Assembly: GCA_903895515.1 (NCBI GenBank) | Contig: CAITUB010000139.1 | Coordinates: 1 to 9,828 of the forward strand | Origin: an uncultured Acidimicrobium sp. | Lineage (GTDB): Bacteria > Actinomycetota > Acidimicrobiia > Acidimicrobiales > Ilumatobacteraceae | Direction of reading: 5' to 3' | DNA: 9,828 bases | In this document: one piece after another, positions 1 through 7,099 of the stretch | Position numbering within the stretch: the stretch's first letter is position 1 | Layout of the letters: each line of letters opens with the position of its first letter | Translations under genes and position numbers: made by a program | Notes under the pieces: generated by a model | The model's input: the letters and a program-made list of their open reading frames with translations, nothing else | Database searches by the model: none | What the model was told of the DNA's origin: nothing

Positions 1-677
1 ACACCAGACCACGAAGCAATGCGCGCAGCCGAAAGCTTTGACGCCATTCCGCCGCTTCCGCGTGCGGTTCCTGCAGATCCGGCGTTCACAGTGAGCAACG
101 GGTCATCTGCTCCAACTTGTTCAACAAGAGTTGCCGAAGTGTCGGTGCGCGGGTCTGCGGTATACAAGCCACCAATGTCGGTAAGCAACACAAGTGCATC
201 GGCACCAACGCTGTGCGCAACAAGTGCCGCAATGCGATCGTTATCGCCAAAGCGAATTTCGTCGCTGGCAATGGCATCGTTTTCGTTAATGATCGGAACG
301 CATCCAAGCTCAAGTAAGCGTCCAAGAGTTTGGCGCGCATGTAGATACTGCGTGCGATCAATGAAGTCATTTGGCACGAGCAACACCTGTGCGCCAATAA
401 GTCCGCGTGCAGACAAATACTCGTTGTAACGATTCATCTATTGGCTTTGGCCAACAGCCGCTAGCGCTTGCAACGTTTGCGTATCAGTTGGACGCTGACT
501 CATACCAAGCGCCGCTACACCACCCGCAACAGCGCCCGAGGTAACCACCAATACTTCATGGGACTGCTCGCGCAACTGCGCAACCTGGTCACACAAGGTT
601 TCAATTGCGTGGTTGTTGATTGCGCCATGCTCATCAGTTACTGATGATGTTCCAATTTTGACAACGATTCGCATCAT
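1..677 (-). pseudogene. proB: Glutamate 5-kinase ProB, partial, interrupted by an in-frame TAG
   Basis: ProB phosphorylates L-glutamate with ATP, the first step of proline synthesis, in the cytoplasm. The first 79 codons give the amino-acid-kinase start (VVKIGTSSVTDE, then VTSGAVAGGVAALG) and end at AAVGQSQ followed by TAG at 438-440. The same frame then stays open from 437 to the window edge and encodes the rest of the kinase: VPIINENDAIASDEI, FGDNDRIAALVAHS, VLLTDIGGLYTADPR and GSGGMASKLSAA. In my remembered E. coli alignment the TAG falls where leucine occurs after GQSR, so a single TTG-to-TAG change would explain it. An ATG follows the TAG directly, so a split gene with reinitiation is possible but lacks a clear ribosome site. 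The first ATG overlaps the obgE TAA by one base (TAATG). The second ATG, at 674, sits better behind a GAGAG. The C-terminal end, including any PUA domain, lies outside. Family assignment is very sure; whether the gene is truly broken is not. Confidence 0.5.
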
Positions 678-1927
678 TAACTCTCTGGTGTGTACTCGAA
701 ACTAAACGTACCAATATGCACAACGGTTCCTTCAATAGCACCAGCGCGTGCAAGCAAGCGATGAACGCCTAGGGCCTTCAATCGCTCATCAATGTAATTC
801 ATTGCATCTGGAGTAGTGACGTCATTTAATGCAACGGCGCGTTCTACTTCGCGGCCATGCAAGCGGAATTCCAAATCGCCAAGCTTTTCAATGCGGGAGC
901 CTTCAGCCTTTGGCTTAAGCACCACAGCACCCTGCTTTGGTGGCTCGAGCGTGCGTGCGTGCTTCACTAAGTCAGCAAGGTCACCCAACACTTTGCGCAC
1001 TCCATCGCGAGTAACCGCAGACATTTTCGAGCCCTTCCAGGCATCAATGGTTTCTGCTTCAGCAGCATCGGTCTTGGTGGCTACAACTAACCGTGGACGT
1101 TGCAGGAGGTCTGGTCGGTACTCGCCCAGCTCGTGCAACAAAATACGTTCTTGTTCTTGTGCAGACATACCATCCATCGGCGCAAGGTCGACCAACACGC
1201 ACAACACGCGAGCGCGTTCAATGTGACGAAGGAATTGATGACCAAGACCTTTGCCTTGGCTTGCACCTTCAATAATTCCTGGAATGTCAGCAATGATGAA
1301 TTCAGTTTCCGCATCTAAACGCACAACACCAAGGTGCGGCTCAAGTGTGGTGAACGGATAGTTCGCAATCTTTGGCTTTGCTGCCGATACCGAACTGATG
1401 AACGTGCTCTTTCCCGCATTTGGAAAACCAACGAGTGCAACGTCGGCCATCAGTTTCAATTCAAGTTTTAGCCAGCGGTCAAGACCATGCTCGCCTTGTT
1501 CGGCAAACTTTGGCGCGCGACGACGGTTCGACAAAAAGCGCGCGTTACCGCGACCGCCCTGCCCGCCACGCGATGCACACCACTTCGATCCGTGCACTGG
1601 TAGGTCAGCCAGCACTTCGCCCGTATACAAATCTTTTACTTGGGTTCCCTCAGGAACATTCACGATCAGGTCGGCTCCACGGCGTCCGTGCAAGTCCTTA
1701 CCCATGCCGTTTACGCCATCGCCGGCCCTGCGGTGAGGGTGGTCACGAAACGCCAACAACGATGCAACGTTGTGGTCGGCCACAAGCCACACTGAGCCAC
1801 CATCGCCGCCGTCACCACCGTTTGGACCTCCGAAGGCAACTGGCCCTTCTCGACGGAAACTGACGCAGCCAAAACCGCCGTCGCCACCGCGAACGTTGAG
1901 TTGGGCTTCATCGACAAATGCACTCAT
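677..1927 (-). CDS. obgE: GTPase Obg (CgtA)
   Basis: Obg is a large-subunit ribosome assembly GTPase, also tied to stress and (p)ppGpp responses in the family. The 416-residue protein shows all three usual parts. Residues 1-158 are the glycine-rich Obg fold, starting FVDEAQLNVRGGDGG. The G domain has G1 GFPNAGKST (167-175), the switch region PFTTLEPHLG (191-200), G3 DIPG (214-217), G4 at 284-287 and G5 SAVT (303-306). A C-terminal OCT domain spans about 345-416. The G4 box reads TKTD rather than the usual NKxD. The ATG at 1925-1927 gives the standard N-terminus; a weak AGAAAG lies about 5 bases upstream. The gene is divergent from the dNTPase gene and probably co-translated with proB, a common Obg neighbour. 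Its usual upstream partner rpmA is displaced about 5 kb away, so it must have its own promoter in or beyond the 55-base gap. Confidence 0.5.
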   Translation of the reverse strand: MSAFVDEAQLNVRGGDGGFGCVSFRREGPVAFGGPNGGDGGDGGSVWLVADHNVASLLAFRDHPHRRAGDGVNGMGKDLHGRRGADLIVNVPEGTQVKDLYTGEVLADLPVHGSKWCASRGGQGGRGNARFLSNRRRAPKFAEQGEHGLDRWLKLELKLMADVALVGFPNAGKSTFISSVSAAKPKIANYPFTTLEPHLGVVRLDAETEFIIADIPGIIEGASQGKGLGHQFLRHIERARVLCVLVDLAPMDGMSAQEQERILLHELGEYRPDLLQRPRLVVATKTDAAEAETIDAWKGSKMSAVTRDGVRKVLGDLADLVKHARTLEPPKQGAVVLKPKAEGSRIEKLGDLEFRLHGREVERAVALNDVTTPDAMNYIDERLKALGVHRLLARAGAIEGTVVHIGTFSFEYTPES

Positions 1928-1982
1928 AGGGGCTTTCTAGGCTACTAGTGCAACACCCCGTATCTATCGTGAACGACATATC
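1928..1982. promoter_or_regulatory. Divergent intergenic region between obgE and the dNTPase gene
   Basis: These 55 bases lie between two head-to-head genes, so promoters for both are expected here or inside the neighbouring coding ends. I do not see a convincing -35/-10 pair for either. TATCTA at 1961-1966 is a possible -10 for the plus strand, which would place transcription close to the GTG at 1983 and suggest a leaderless mRNA, as is common in actinobacteria. A 9-base direct repeat, TATCGTGAA, occurs at 1965-1973 and again at 1979-1987, where it runs into the start codon. Confidence 0.5.
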
Positions 1983-3146
1983 GTGAATGCAGTGAATACA
2001 CCAAACAACGGCCAAGACCCAAGCGAATCGCACTCGCGAGCAGTTGCCTGGGCTCAAACCATGCATGGTTTCGATAACGACGGCATCCGTTTTTCCCACG
2101 CCGATTCTTGGGCAGGCGCAGGCAGCACACACATAGTTGACCGTCAAGAACGAGAAGCCCGCGAACACGAACTTCTCGCACCACTTGCAACACGTTCATT
2201 TGGTGCCGGCAATCGCGCAGTGGCCGAAGAGGAAGATCCTTTCCGAACGTGCTTCGAACGCGACCGCGATCGCATTCTGCATGCCTCGGCATTCCGCCGA
2301 CTCGCTGGAAAAACTCAAGTGTTTGTGTTCCCACAAGATCATCAACGCACTCGCCTCACCCATGCATTAGAGGTCGCACAAGTTGCTACTGCAGTGTCTC
2401 GTGCTCTTGGCCTCAATGTTGCGCTCACCGAAGCCATCGCGCTTGGTCACGACTGCGGCCACGGCCCTGGTGGTCACGCCAGCGAAGACGCACTCAGCCC
2501 TTTCATTCCTGAAGGCTTCGACCATGCAGTGTGGGGAGCCGACGTCACGTTGGTTCCGCTCAACCTGTGCACCGAAACACTCGACGGCATTCGCAATCAC
2601 TCGTGGTCACGCCCTGCCCCACAAACGCCAGAAGGCGAAGTGGTGTCGTGGGCAGACCGCATTGCCTATGTCTGTCACGACTTCGAAGACGCAGTTGCTA
2701 CTGGAATAGTTTCGCCAAGTCAGTTGCCCGACATCGTGCGCACGTACTGTGGCGAAACGCGTTCCAGCCAGCTACGTGCATTTATTTCTTCCATGATCGG
2801 CGCAAGCTTGCATAACGGCCGCGTTGGCATGAAGTCAAATGAAGCCGATGCACTTGCAGCGTTTCGCAAATTCAACTACGACAACATTTACATGCGTGAA
2901 GCATCACGCAATCAAGCAAAATCAGTGATCGATTTATTGCGTGCACTGGTTGAGCATTACGTTGCTCACCCGCATCTCATGGCCAGACAGCCACAACAAG
3001 AAATTTCTCCAAGTCAAAGCCAGCAGGCATTACGCGATGCAGTTGCCTACGTTGGTGGAATGACCGACAGGTTTGCATGCCGACAAGGCGCAGCACTACT
3101 GGGTTGGGAACAGAGCAGACTCCCACAGGGAATCGATACGCACTAA
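1983..3146 (+). CDS. dgt: dNTP triphosphohydrolase (Dgt-like, HD domain)
   Basis: Members of this family cleave dNTPs to the deoxynucleoside and triphosphate, lowering the cell's dNTP pool; some act mainly on dGTP. The metal-binding HD signature is complete: H127 in TRLTHALEVAQ, H156-D157 in GHDCGHGPGGH, and D225 in SWADRIAYVCHDFEDA. The conserved entry segment EEEDPFRTCFERDRDRILHASAFRRLAGKTQ is present at 82-112 (written here as two abutting family blocks, EEEDPFRTCFERDRDR and ILHASAFRRLAGKTQ). Most family members begin near the VDRQEREAREHELLAP block (residue 52). The annotated GTG start therefore adds about 50 extra residues. An ATG at 2061 is the other in-frame choice, and neither has a good ribosome site, so the start is uncertain. 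The gene is alone on the plus strand, divergent from obgE and convergent with the importer ATPase. Exact nucleotide preference cannot be read from sequence, so the gene symbol is a family label. Confidence 0.5.
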   Translation: MNAVNTPNNGQDPSESHSRAVAWAQTMHGFDNDGIRFSHADSWAGAGSTHIVDRQEREAREHELLAPLATRSFGAGNRAVAEEEDPFRTCFERDRDRILHASAFRRLAGKTQVFVFPQDHQRTRLTHALEVAQVATAVSRALGLNVALTEAIALGHDCGHGPGGHASEDALSPFIPEGFDHAVWGADVTLVPLNLCTETLDGIRNHSWSRPAPQTPEGEVVSWADRIAYVCHDFEDAVATGIVSPSQLPDIVRTYCGETRSSQLRAFISSMIGASLHNGRVGMKSNEADALAAFRKFNYDNIYMREASRNQAKSVIDLLRALVEHYVAHPHLMARQPQQEISPSQSQQALRDAVAYVGGMTDRFACRQGAALLGWEQSRLPQGIDTH

Positions 3147-4201
3147 TTCTGCGAATCGAGCAAAACCTCATTCGGGTCAACGACCACGCCAACACCGTCG
3201 CCAACGTTCAATTGAACATTTCGCGAGACAAGCATTGCGCTAATGGTGACTTCAGCTCGATCCAGACGAATGCGAAGAATTGTCGTTGCCCCACTGAAGT
3301 GTTCTCCGACCACTGTCCCATCAATTGAACCAAAAGTTCCGCGCTGGCACAGAGAAACAGCATCCGGTCGCACCAAAATTTGAGCCACGCTTCCAACTTG
3401 TCCAGTAATTGAACTGTCCAATTCAACTCCAGCAATCAGCGGTTTGTTCTGTGGTGAAAACTGAATGTCGATCACATTCATTGCACCGATAAAACGAGCA
3501 ACAAAACCATTGACTGGGCGCAAATAGATATCCCGCGGCGAACCAATTTGCTGAATTTTTCCGTCTTTCATCACACACACGCGATCACTAATGTTCAACG
3601 CCTCATCCTGATCATGGGTCACAAAAATTGCCCCGATTCCAGCATCTCGCTGCAATGTCCGAATCTCGTCGCGCAACTCTTCTCGCACTTTGGCATCCAA
3701 TGCACTGAGTGGCTCATCAAGCAATAACACCTCTGGCTGAAATACCAGCGCACGAGCGAGAGCTACGCGCTGTTGTTGACCACCAGATAGTTGATGTGGA
3801 TATCTGCCCTCAAGGCCAGCAAGTCTCACTCTGCTCACTGCCTCAACGACAAGCATGTCTCGCTCAGCCGCATCTACTCCTCGTACACGAAGCCCGAATC
3901 CAACATTTTCGGCAACGGTCATGTGCGGGAACAATGAATAATTCTGAAACACCATTCCCATATTCCTGGTGTGTGCAGGAAGCGAAGTCACGTCCTTGTC
4001 TTTCACAAATACAGATCCAGAATTTGGACGTTCGAACCCCGCCGCAATGCGCAGTGCTGTGGTCTTTCCGCAACCGCTTGGCCCAAGCAATGTAACGAGC
4101 TCTCCCTGTTGGAGAGTCAAGTCGAAATCATCTAATGCAACTACTTGACCGAATGCTTTACTCACTCCCGAAAACTTGAGTGCAATTTCATGGTTGTTCA
4201 T
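3143..4201 (-). CDS. ABC importer ATP-binding protein (spermidine/iron/phosphonate-type)
   Basis: This is the energising subunit of a binding-protein-dependent importer, working as a dimer on the inner face of the membrane. The 352-residue protein has Walker A GPSGCGKTT (40-48), Q-loop Q86 in VFQNYSLFP, signature LSGGQQQR (138-145), Walker B VLLLDEP (158-164) and the switch histidine H196 in FVTHDQDEA. A C-terminal TOBE-type regulatory domain spans about 270-345 (ILVRPDAV onwards). The layout and the SLPAHTRNMGMVFQ segment are typical of the PotA/FbpC group, which covers polyamine, ferric iron, thiamine and 2-aminoethylphosphonate importers, so the substrate stays open. I chose the ATG at 4199-4201 over the adjoining upstream GTG because AGGA at 4208-4211 is then 6 bases away. 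It is the last gene of the importer operon, 13 bases after permease 2, and its TAG overlaps the convergent dNTPase stop. Confidence 0.5.
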   Translation of the reverse strand: MNNHEIALKFSGVSKAFGQVVALDDFDLTLQQGELVTLLGPSGCGKTTALRIAAGFERPNSGSVFVKDKDVTSLPAHTRNMGMVFQNYSLFPHMTVAENVGFGLRVRGVDAAERDMLVVEAVSRVRLAGLEGRYPHQLSGGQQQRVALARALVFQPEVLLLDEPLSALDAKVREELRDEIRTLQRDAGIGAIFVTHDQDEALNISDRVCVMKDGKIQQIGSPRDIYLRPVNGFVARFIGAMNVIDIQFSPQNKPLIAGVELDSSITGQVGSVAQILVRPDAVSLCQRGTFGSIDGTVVGEHFSGATTILRIRLDRAEVTISAMLVSRNVQLNVGDGVGVVVDPNEVLLDSQN

Positions 4202-4207
4202 CACTAT

Positions 4208-4211
4208 TCCT
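4208..4211 (-). promoter_or_regulatory. Ribosome binding site of the ABC ATPase gene
   Basis: AGGA on the minus strand (TCCT as printed) lies in the 13-base gap after permease 2. It is 6 bases from the ATG at 4201 and only 3 from the GTG at 4204, which decides the start in favour of ATG. Confidence 0.5.
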
Positions 4212-4214
4212 GTT

Positions 4215-5024
4215 CTAAAGGGTCAAACCCGAGAAGGCTTGTCCTTTTCTTTTTGAAAGACGATTCATTAAGCCAAATATCAACGAGCTCACTACGAGCA
4301 GCAATAGCCCTACAGAAAATGTTCCCTGTGGATTATTCCCCTGCGACTCAGCCAAATATGCGGGAAGAGTGAATTTCAAAAGCAGCGAAGCAATTGTGAA
4401 CTCCCCTAACACCGTTGCAAAACACAGGAAGGAAGCGTTGATAATTCCGACCTTCATATTTGGCAGAATCACCGATCGAATTGTTCGCGACCAACTTGCG
4501 CCAAGCGAACGCGATGCCTCAACCAGTGTCTTCAAGTCGATCGCACCAAGGCTGACATCTAAAGATCTAAAAGTGAATGGTAAAGAAATCACCACATAAA
4601 AAGGCACGAGGCTGAATGGACTCGCCAGAAACCATGTTCCCACCACCTTCATTGCTCCAGATATTCCTACAACTAGCGCAATCGGCGGAACTACATACGG
4701 AAGCATTGACAGGAACTCCACATACGACCGGGCACCCCTCTTCATCACGTGCACATAAACGGTTGTTGGAATCAAAATGAGGAGGCCAAGCACAACGCTC
4801 AGTAGAGCAAGGCGAACACTCAGCCATGCCGCCTGCCGAAACCGATCGCTAATCACGGCATTGACAAGCGATTCAATTGTCCAGTTCTTTCCTAACGTTG
4901 ACCAGCCAAGCTTGATGACGGGAACTCGCTGGAACGAGAACCGTGCCATGGCAATCATCGGCAGCACGTAGAAAGCTGCCACAACGATAAGAACGAGTTT
5001 CGACCACAGGTTGCGACGAATCAT
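4215..5024 (-). CDS. ABC importer permease, PotC-like (second permease)
   Basis: This is one of two membrane subunits that form the transport channel. The 269-residue protein starts with a positively charged MIRRNLWSK, followed by about six hydrophobic spans: near 9-27, 68-95, 105-125, 135-152, 192-215 and 235-252. The cytoplasmic EAA loop that docks on the ATPase is visible as LVEASRSLGASWSRTIRSVI (167-186), then LPN. Size and plan match PotC/FbpB-type permeases. The ORF can begin at an ATG at 5033, but the ATG at 5022-5024 is preferred: it overlaps the upstream stop as ATGA and has GAAAG 9 bases before it, whereas the 5033 ATG abuts that GAAAG. The ATGA junction points to translational coupling with permease 1. 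The gene ends in TAG. Confidence 0.5.
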   Translation of the reverse strand: MIRRNLWSKLVLIVVAAFYVLPMIAMARFSFQRVPVIKLGWSTLGKNWTIESLVNAVISDRFRQAAWLSVRLALLSVVLGLLILIPTTVYVHVMKRGARSYVEFLSMLPYVVPPIALVVGISGAMKVVGTWFLASPFSLVPFYVVISLPFTFRSLDVSLGAIDLKTLVEASRSLGASWSRTIRSVILPNMKVGIINASFLCFATVLGEFTIASLLLKFTLPAYLAESQGNNPQGTFSVGLLLLVVSSLIFGLMNRLSKRKGQAFSGLTL

Positions 5025-5923
5025 CTGCGCCATCTTTCAGATCTGCGACGTAGACCGAGATACCCGGACATTGCGAGCACCATGACCACAATCATCCACG
5101 CCGCCAGTGCGTATCCAAGATTTGATTTTCCTGTGATGGTGTTGCCCTGCAAATAGAAACGAATTTGTACGGACACCAGTTTCGAACTTCCAGCTGAAAG
5201 CGCGAATGCAGTCGCATATGCAGAAAAAGCATTCGCGAAGAGCAAGAGAAATCCGCCAAGCAGAGAAGGAGAAAGCAATGGAACTCCAATGCTTCGCCAA
5301 TACTGACGCGGTGTAGCCCCAACACTTGCGGCAGCTTCTTTGAGAGTTGCCTTTAGTCCATCAACTGCCGGCAACATGACGAGCGTCATAAGCGGAATTT
5401 GAAAGTACAAGTAGACAATCACGATTCCTGAAAAGTCAGAAATCTTGAACCCTAAGTCAGTGAGATTGATTCCAATCACACTCAATAACTTTGTATACAA
5501 CCCTTGCATTCCGAGTGATGCAACGAAAGCGAAAGCTAACGGTATCCCTCCAAGATTTGCCGCAACTGCCGAATAGCCAACGAGCGCATTGCGCAAACCT
5601 TTGAACTGATTAAGAGAGACTGCACTAATTGCCACAAGCGTTCCAATAACAGCTCCCAGACCAGCCGTGATTGCAGACAATCGCACGCTGTACAAAATTG
5701 CACTGAGATACTGCCCCGAAATTGCTTCAAGCATTGCTGGCTTACTGGAACCTTCAACCGGCTGCAGTGCTGATCGAAAAACACTCAACGTGGGCCACAG
5801 TAAAAAGATTGCAACAAAGAGCGTAAACGGCGTAAGACCTAACCAACTTTTAGTTTGTCGAAACATGCCAAAAGGGACCCGCCTATTAAGCGGGTCCCTT
5901 TCAGACCTAACCGTTTGATTCAC
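5021..5923 (-). CDS. ABC importer permease, PotB-like (first permease)
   Basis: First membrane subunit of the importer, up to 300 residues, with about six hydrophobic spans starting at LTPFTLFVAIFLLWPTLSVF (30-49). The ATPase-docking EAA loop reads LKEAAASVGATPRQYWRSI (194-212). It is paired with permease 2 by an ATGA overlap. The start is uncertain. The GTG at 5921-5923 is 27 bases after the binding-protein stop, with a weak GAGAA ahead of it. An internal ATG at 5864-5866 (MFRQTKSWLGL) would also give a complete permease. Codons 8-19 of the longer form run straight through a perfect 12-bp inverted repeat. If the ATG is right, the hairpin is an intergenic attenuator; if the GTG is right, translating ribosomes would melt it. 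PotB-family proteins need little sequence before the first membrane span, so both forms could work. Confidence 0.5.
   Translation of the reverse strand: MNQTVRSERDPLNRRVPFGMFRQTKSWLGLTPFTLFVAIFLLWPTLSVFRSALQPVEGSSKPAMLEAISGQYLSAILYSVRLSAITAGLGAVIGTLVAISAVSLNQFKGLRNALVGYSAVAANLGGIPLAFAFVASLGMQGLYTKLLSVIGINLTDLGFKISDFSGIVIVYLYFQIPLMTLVMLPAVDGLKATLKEAAASVGATPRQYWRSIGVPLLSPSLLGGFLLLFANAFSAYATAFALSAGSSKLVSVQIRFYLQGNTITGKSNLGYALAAWMIVVMVLAMSGYLGLRRRSERWRR
5034..5038 (-). promoter_or_regulatory. Ribosome binding site of permease 2
   Basis: GAAAG on the minus strand, inside the end of permease 1, sits 9 bases before the ATG at 5024 and directly against the ATG at 5033. It supports the later start. 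Confidence 0.5.
5871..5901 (-). terminator. Perfect 12-bp hairpin after the binding-protein gene (attenuator or terminator)
   Basis: AAAGGGACCCGC (5871-5882), a 7-base loop (5883-5889) and the exact complement GCGGGTCCCTTT (5890-5901). In minus-strand RNA this gives an A-tract, a 12-bp GC-rich stem and a run of four U's. It begins 49 bases after the stop of the binding-protein gene. Hairpins in this position are known in many importer operons, where they leave the binding protein more abundant than the membrane subunits; that role here is inference. The U-run is short, so it may only attenuate or stabilise the upstream mRNA. It overlaps the longer form of permease 1. Confidence 0.5.
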
Positions 5924-5950
5924 GGTTGTTTTCTCGGGGGAGAGAATTTT

Positions 5951-7099
5951 CTATTTACCTGACACCATTGGACCCCATTGCGCAGCGAGAACTTCCTTCG
6001 CTTTTGCAACTTGTTCGGCCGATGGGAATGTGATGTTTGCGATCAACGCTGGATCTGGAAGGTTCTTCATCATTTCTGGAGTCACTTTTCCAGAAGCAAC
6101 AAGTGCATCAAATCGAGCTGGAATCGCTCCGCCTTCGATGTATCCAAGTGCGCCTTCATCGGAGATGAGGTGACTGATCCACAGTTTTGCTGCATTCTGG
6201 TGTGGGCTGGCCTTCACCACGCCTTGAGCGTAGAACCCGCCGTAAACACCATCTGTAGGAACCTTGATCTCAAACGTCACGCCGTTTTCAGCAAGTGTTG
6301 GAGCAAGACCTGGATAGTTATACGTCCAGTCAAGAACCAATGGGGTTTCTCCAGAAATCACTGAAGCTGCAGTCACATCTGAAGCCGAGAGGTTTCCGCT
6401 CTTCTTCAAGTCTGCAAAGTACTGAATTCCAGGAAGGATGTCATCGAATGATCCACCGTTAGCAATCGCTGCTGCCATTACGGCTGCGAACGCTGCACCA
6501 GATTCACGTGGGTCACCATTCAGCGATACCAATCCCTTGTACTTCGGATCGGCAAGTTCGGCAAATGATGTAGGAACTTCGGTCACTACTGTGGTGTTTG
6601 CGCCAATTGCCATGAGACCGTAGTAAGCAGCAACCCACTTACCGTCTGCATCCTTCAACGATGCTGGAATTTCATCCCACAAGCAAGGCTGGTAAGGCTC
6701 CCAAAGACCCTTCGTGTCAAACTCCTGCGCGAATGCAGGTGAAATGTCTACAGCGTCTGGCATGTCTGGTTGACCGGCAAGCGTTTCAACAGCAGTCAAT
6801 TCGTCGGCTGACGAACCGTCCGGATTGGCAACTGGGTTTTCAATTGCTGCATACTTGTCGCGGAACGACTGCAAAATTCCCTTGTAGTTTGCCCAGGTAT
6901 CTGGCAACGCAATCAGGTTGACTTTTGCTTCCGTAGTGGCTGCATCAACGATGTCAGCTGCTGGGCAGTCTGAAACAATTGCGGCATCGGTTGACTCGGT
7001 TGATTCACTGCTTGATCCACAAGCTCCAAGCAAAATGCCTGCAACTGCAAAACCAAGAGCGATTTGTACTCTTTTTGTAACTTTCATGTGTTTTGACAT
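5951..7099 (-). CDS. ABC importer extracellular solute-binding lipoprotein
   Basis: Captures the substrate outside the membrane and delivers it to the two permeases. The 382-residue precursor has a lipoprotein signal: a basic start (KHMKVTKR), a hydrophobic stretch from about 11 to 25 and a lipobox LGAC with the lipid-bearing Cys27, followed by a serine-rich linker (GSSSESTEST). The rest is a family-1 type binding protein like those of polyamine, iron and 2-aminoethylphosphonate importers. Blocks such as NLIALPDTWANYKG, ANPDGSS, YKGLVSLNGDPRESG and YNYPGLAP resemble actinobacterial binding proteins of unassigned substrate that I recall. I cannot name the ligand. Starts possible are TTG 7111, ATG 7099 and ATG 7087; none has a visible ribosome site, and all keep the signal peptide. 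ATG 7099 is a compromise. It is the first gene of the importer operon, about 75 bases after rpmA, and ends in TAG. Confidence 0.5.
   Translation of the reverse strand: MSKHMKVTKRVQIALGFAVAGILLGACGSSSESTESTDAAIVSDCPAADIVDAATTEAKVNLIALPDTWANYKGILQSFRDKYAAIENPVANPDGSSADELTAVETLAGQPDMPDAVDISPAFAQEFDTKGLWEPYQPCLWDEIPASLKDADGKWVAAYYGLMAIGANTTVVTEVPTSFAELADPKYKGLVSLNGDPRESGAAFAAVMAAAIANGGSFDDILPGIQYFADLKKSGNLSASDVTAASVISGETPLVLDWTYNYPGLAPTLAENGVTFEIKVPTDGVYGGFYAQGVVKASPHQNAAKLWISHLISDEGALGYIEGGAIPARFDALVASGKVTPEMMKNLPDPALIANITFPSAEQVAKAKEVLAAQWGPMVSGK

Noticed and set aside
19..429. 136-codon plus-strand frame opposite proB
   Set aside because: Shadow of the proB coding frame, which matches the kinase family on the minus strand.
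438..440. TAG in proB read as a reassigned sense codon
   Set aside because: TAG is the terminal stop of four other genes here, at sites where the proteins end as their families predict.
5978..6364. 128-codon open frame on the plus strand opposite the binding-protein gene
   Set aside because: Antisense to a clear lipoprotein gene and unlike any protein I know.
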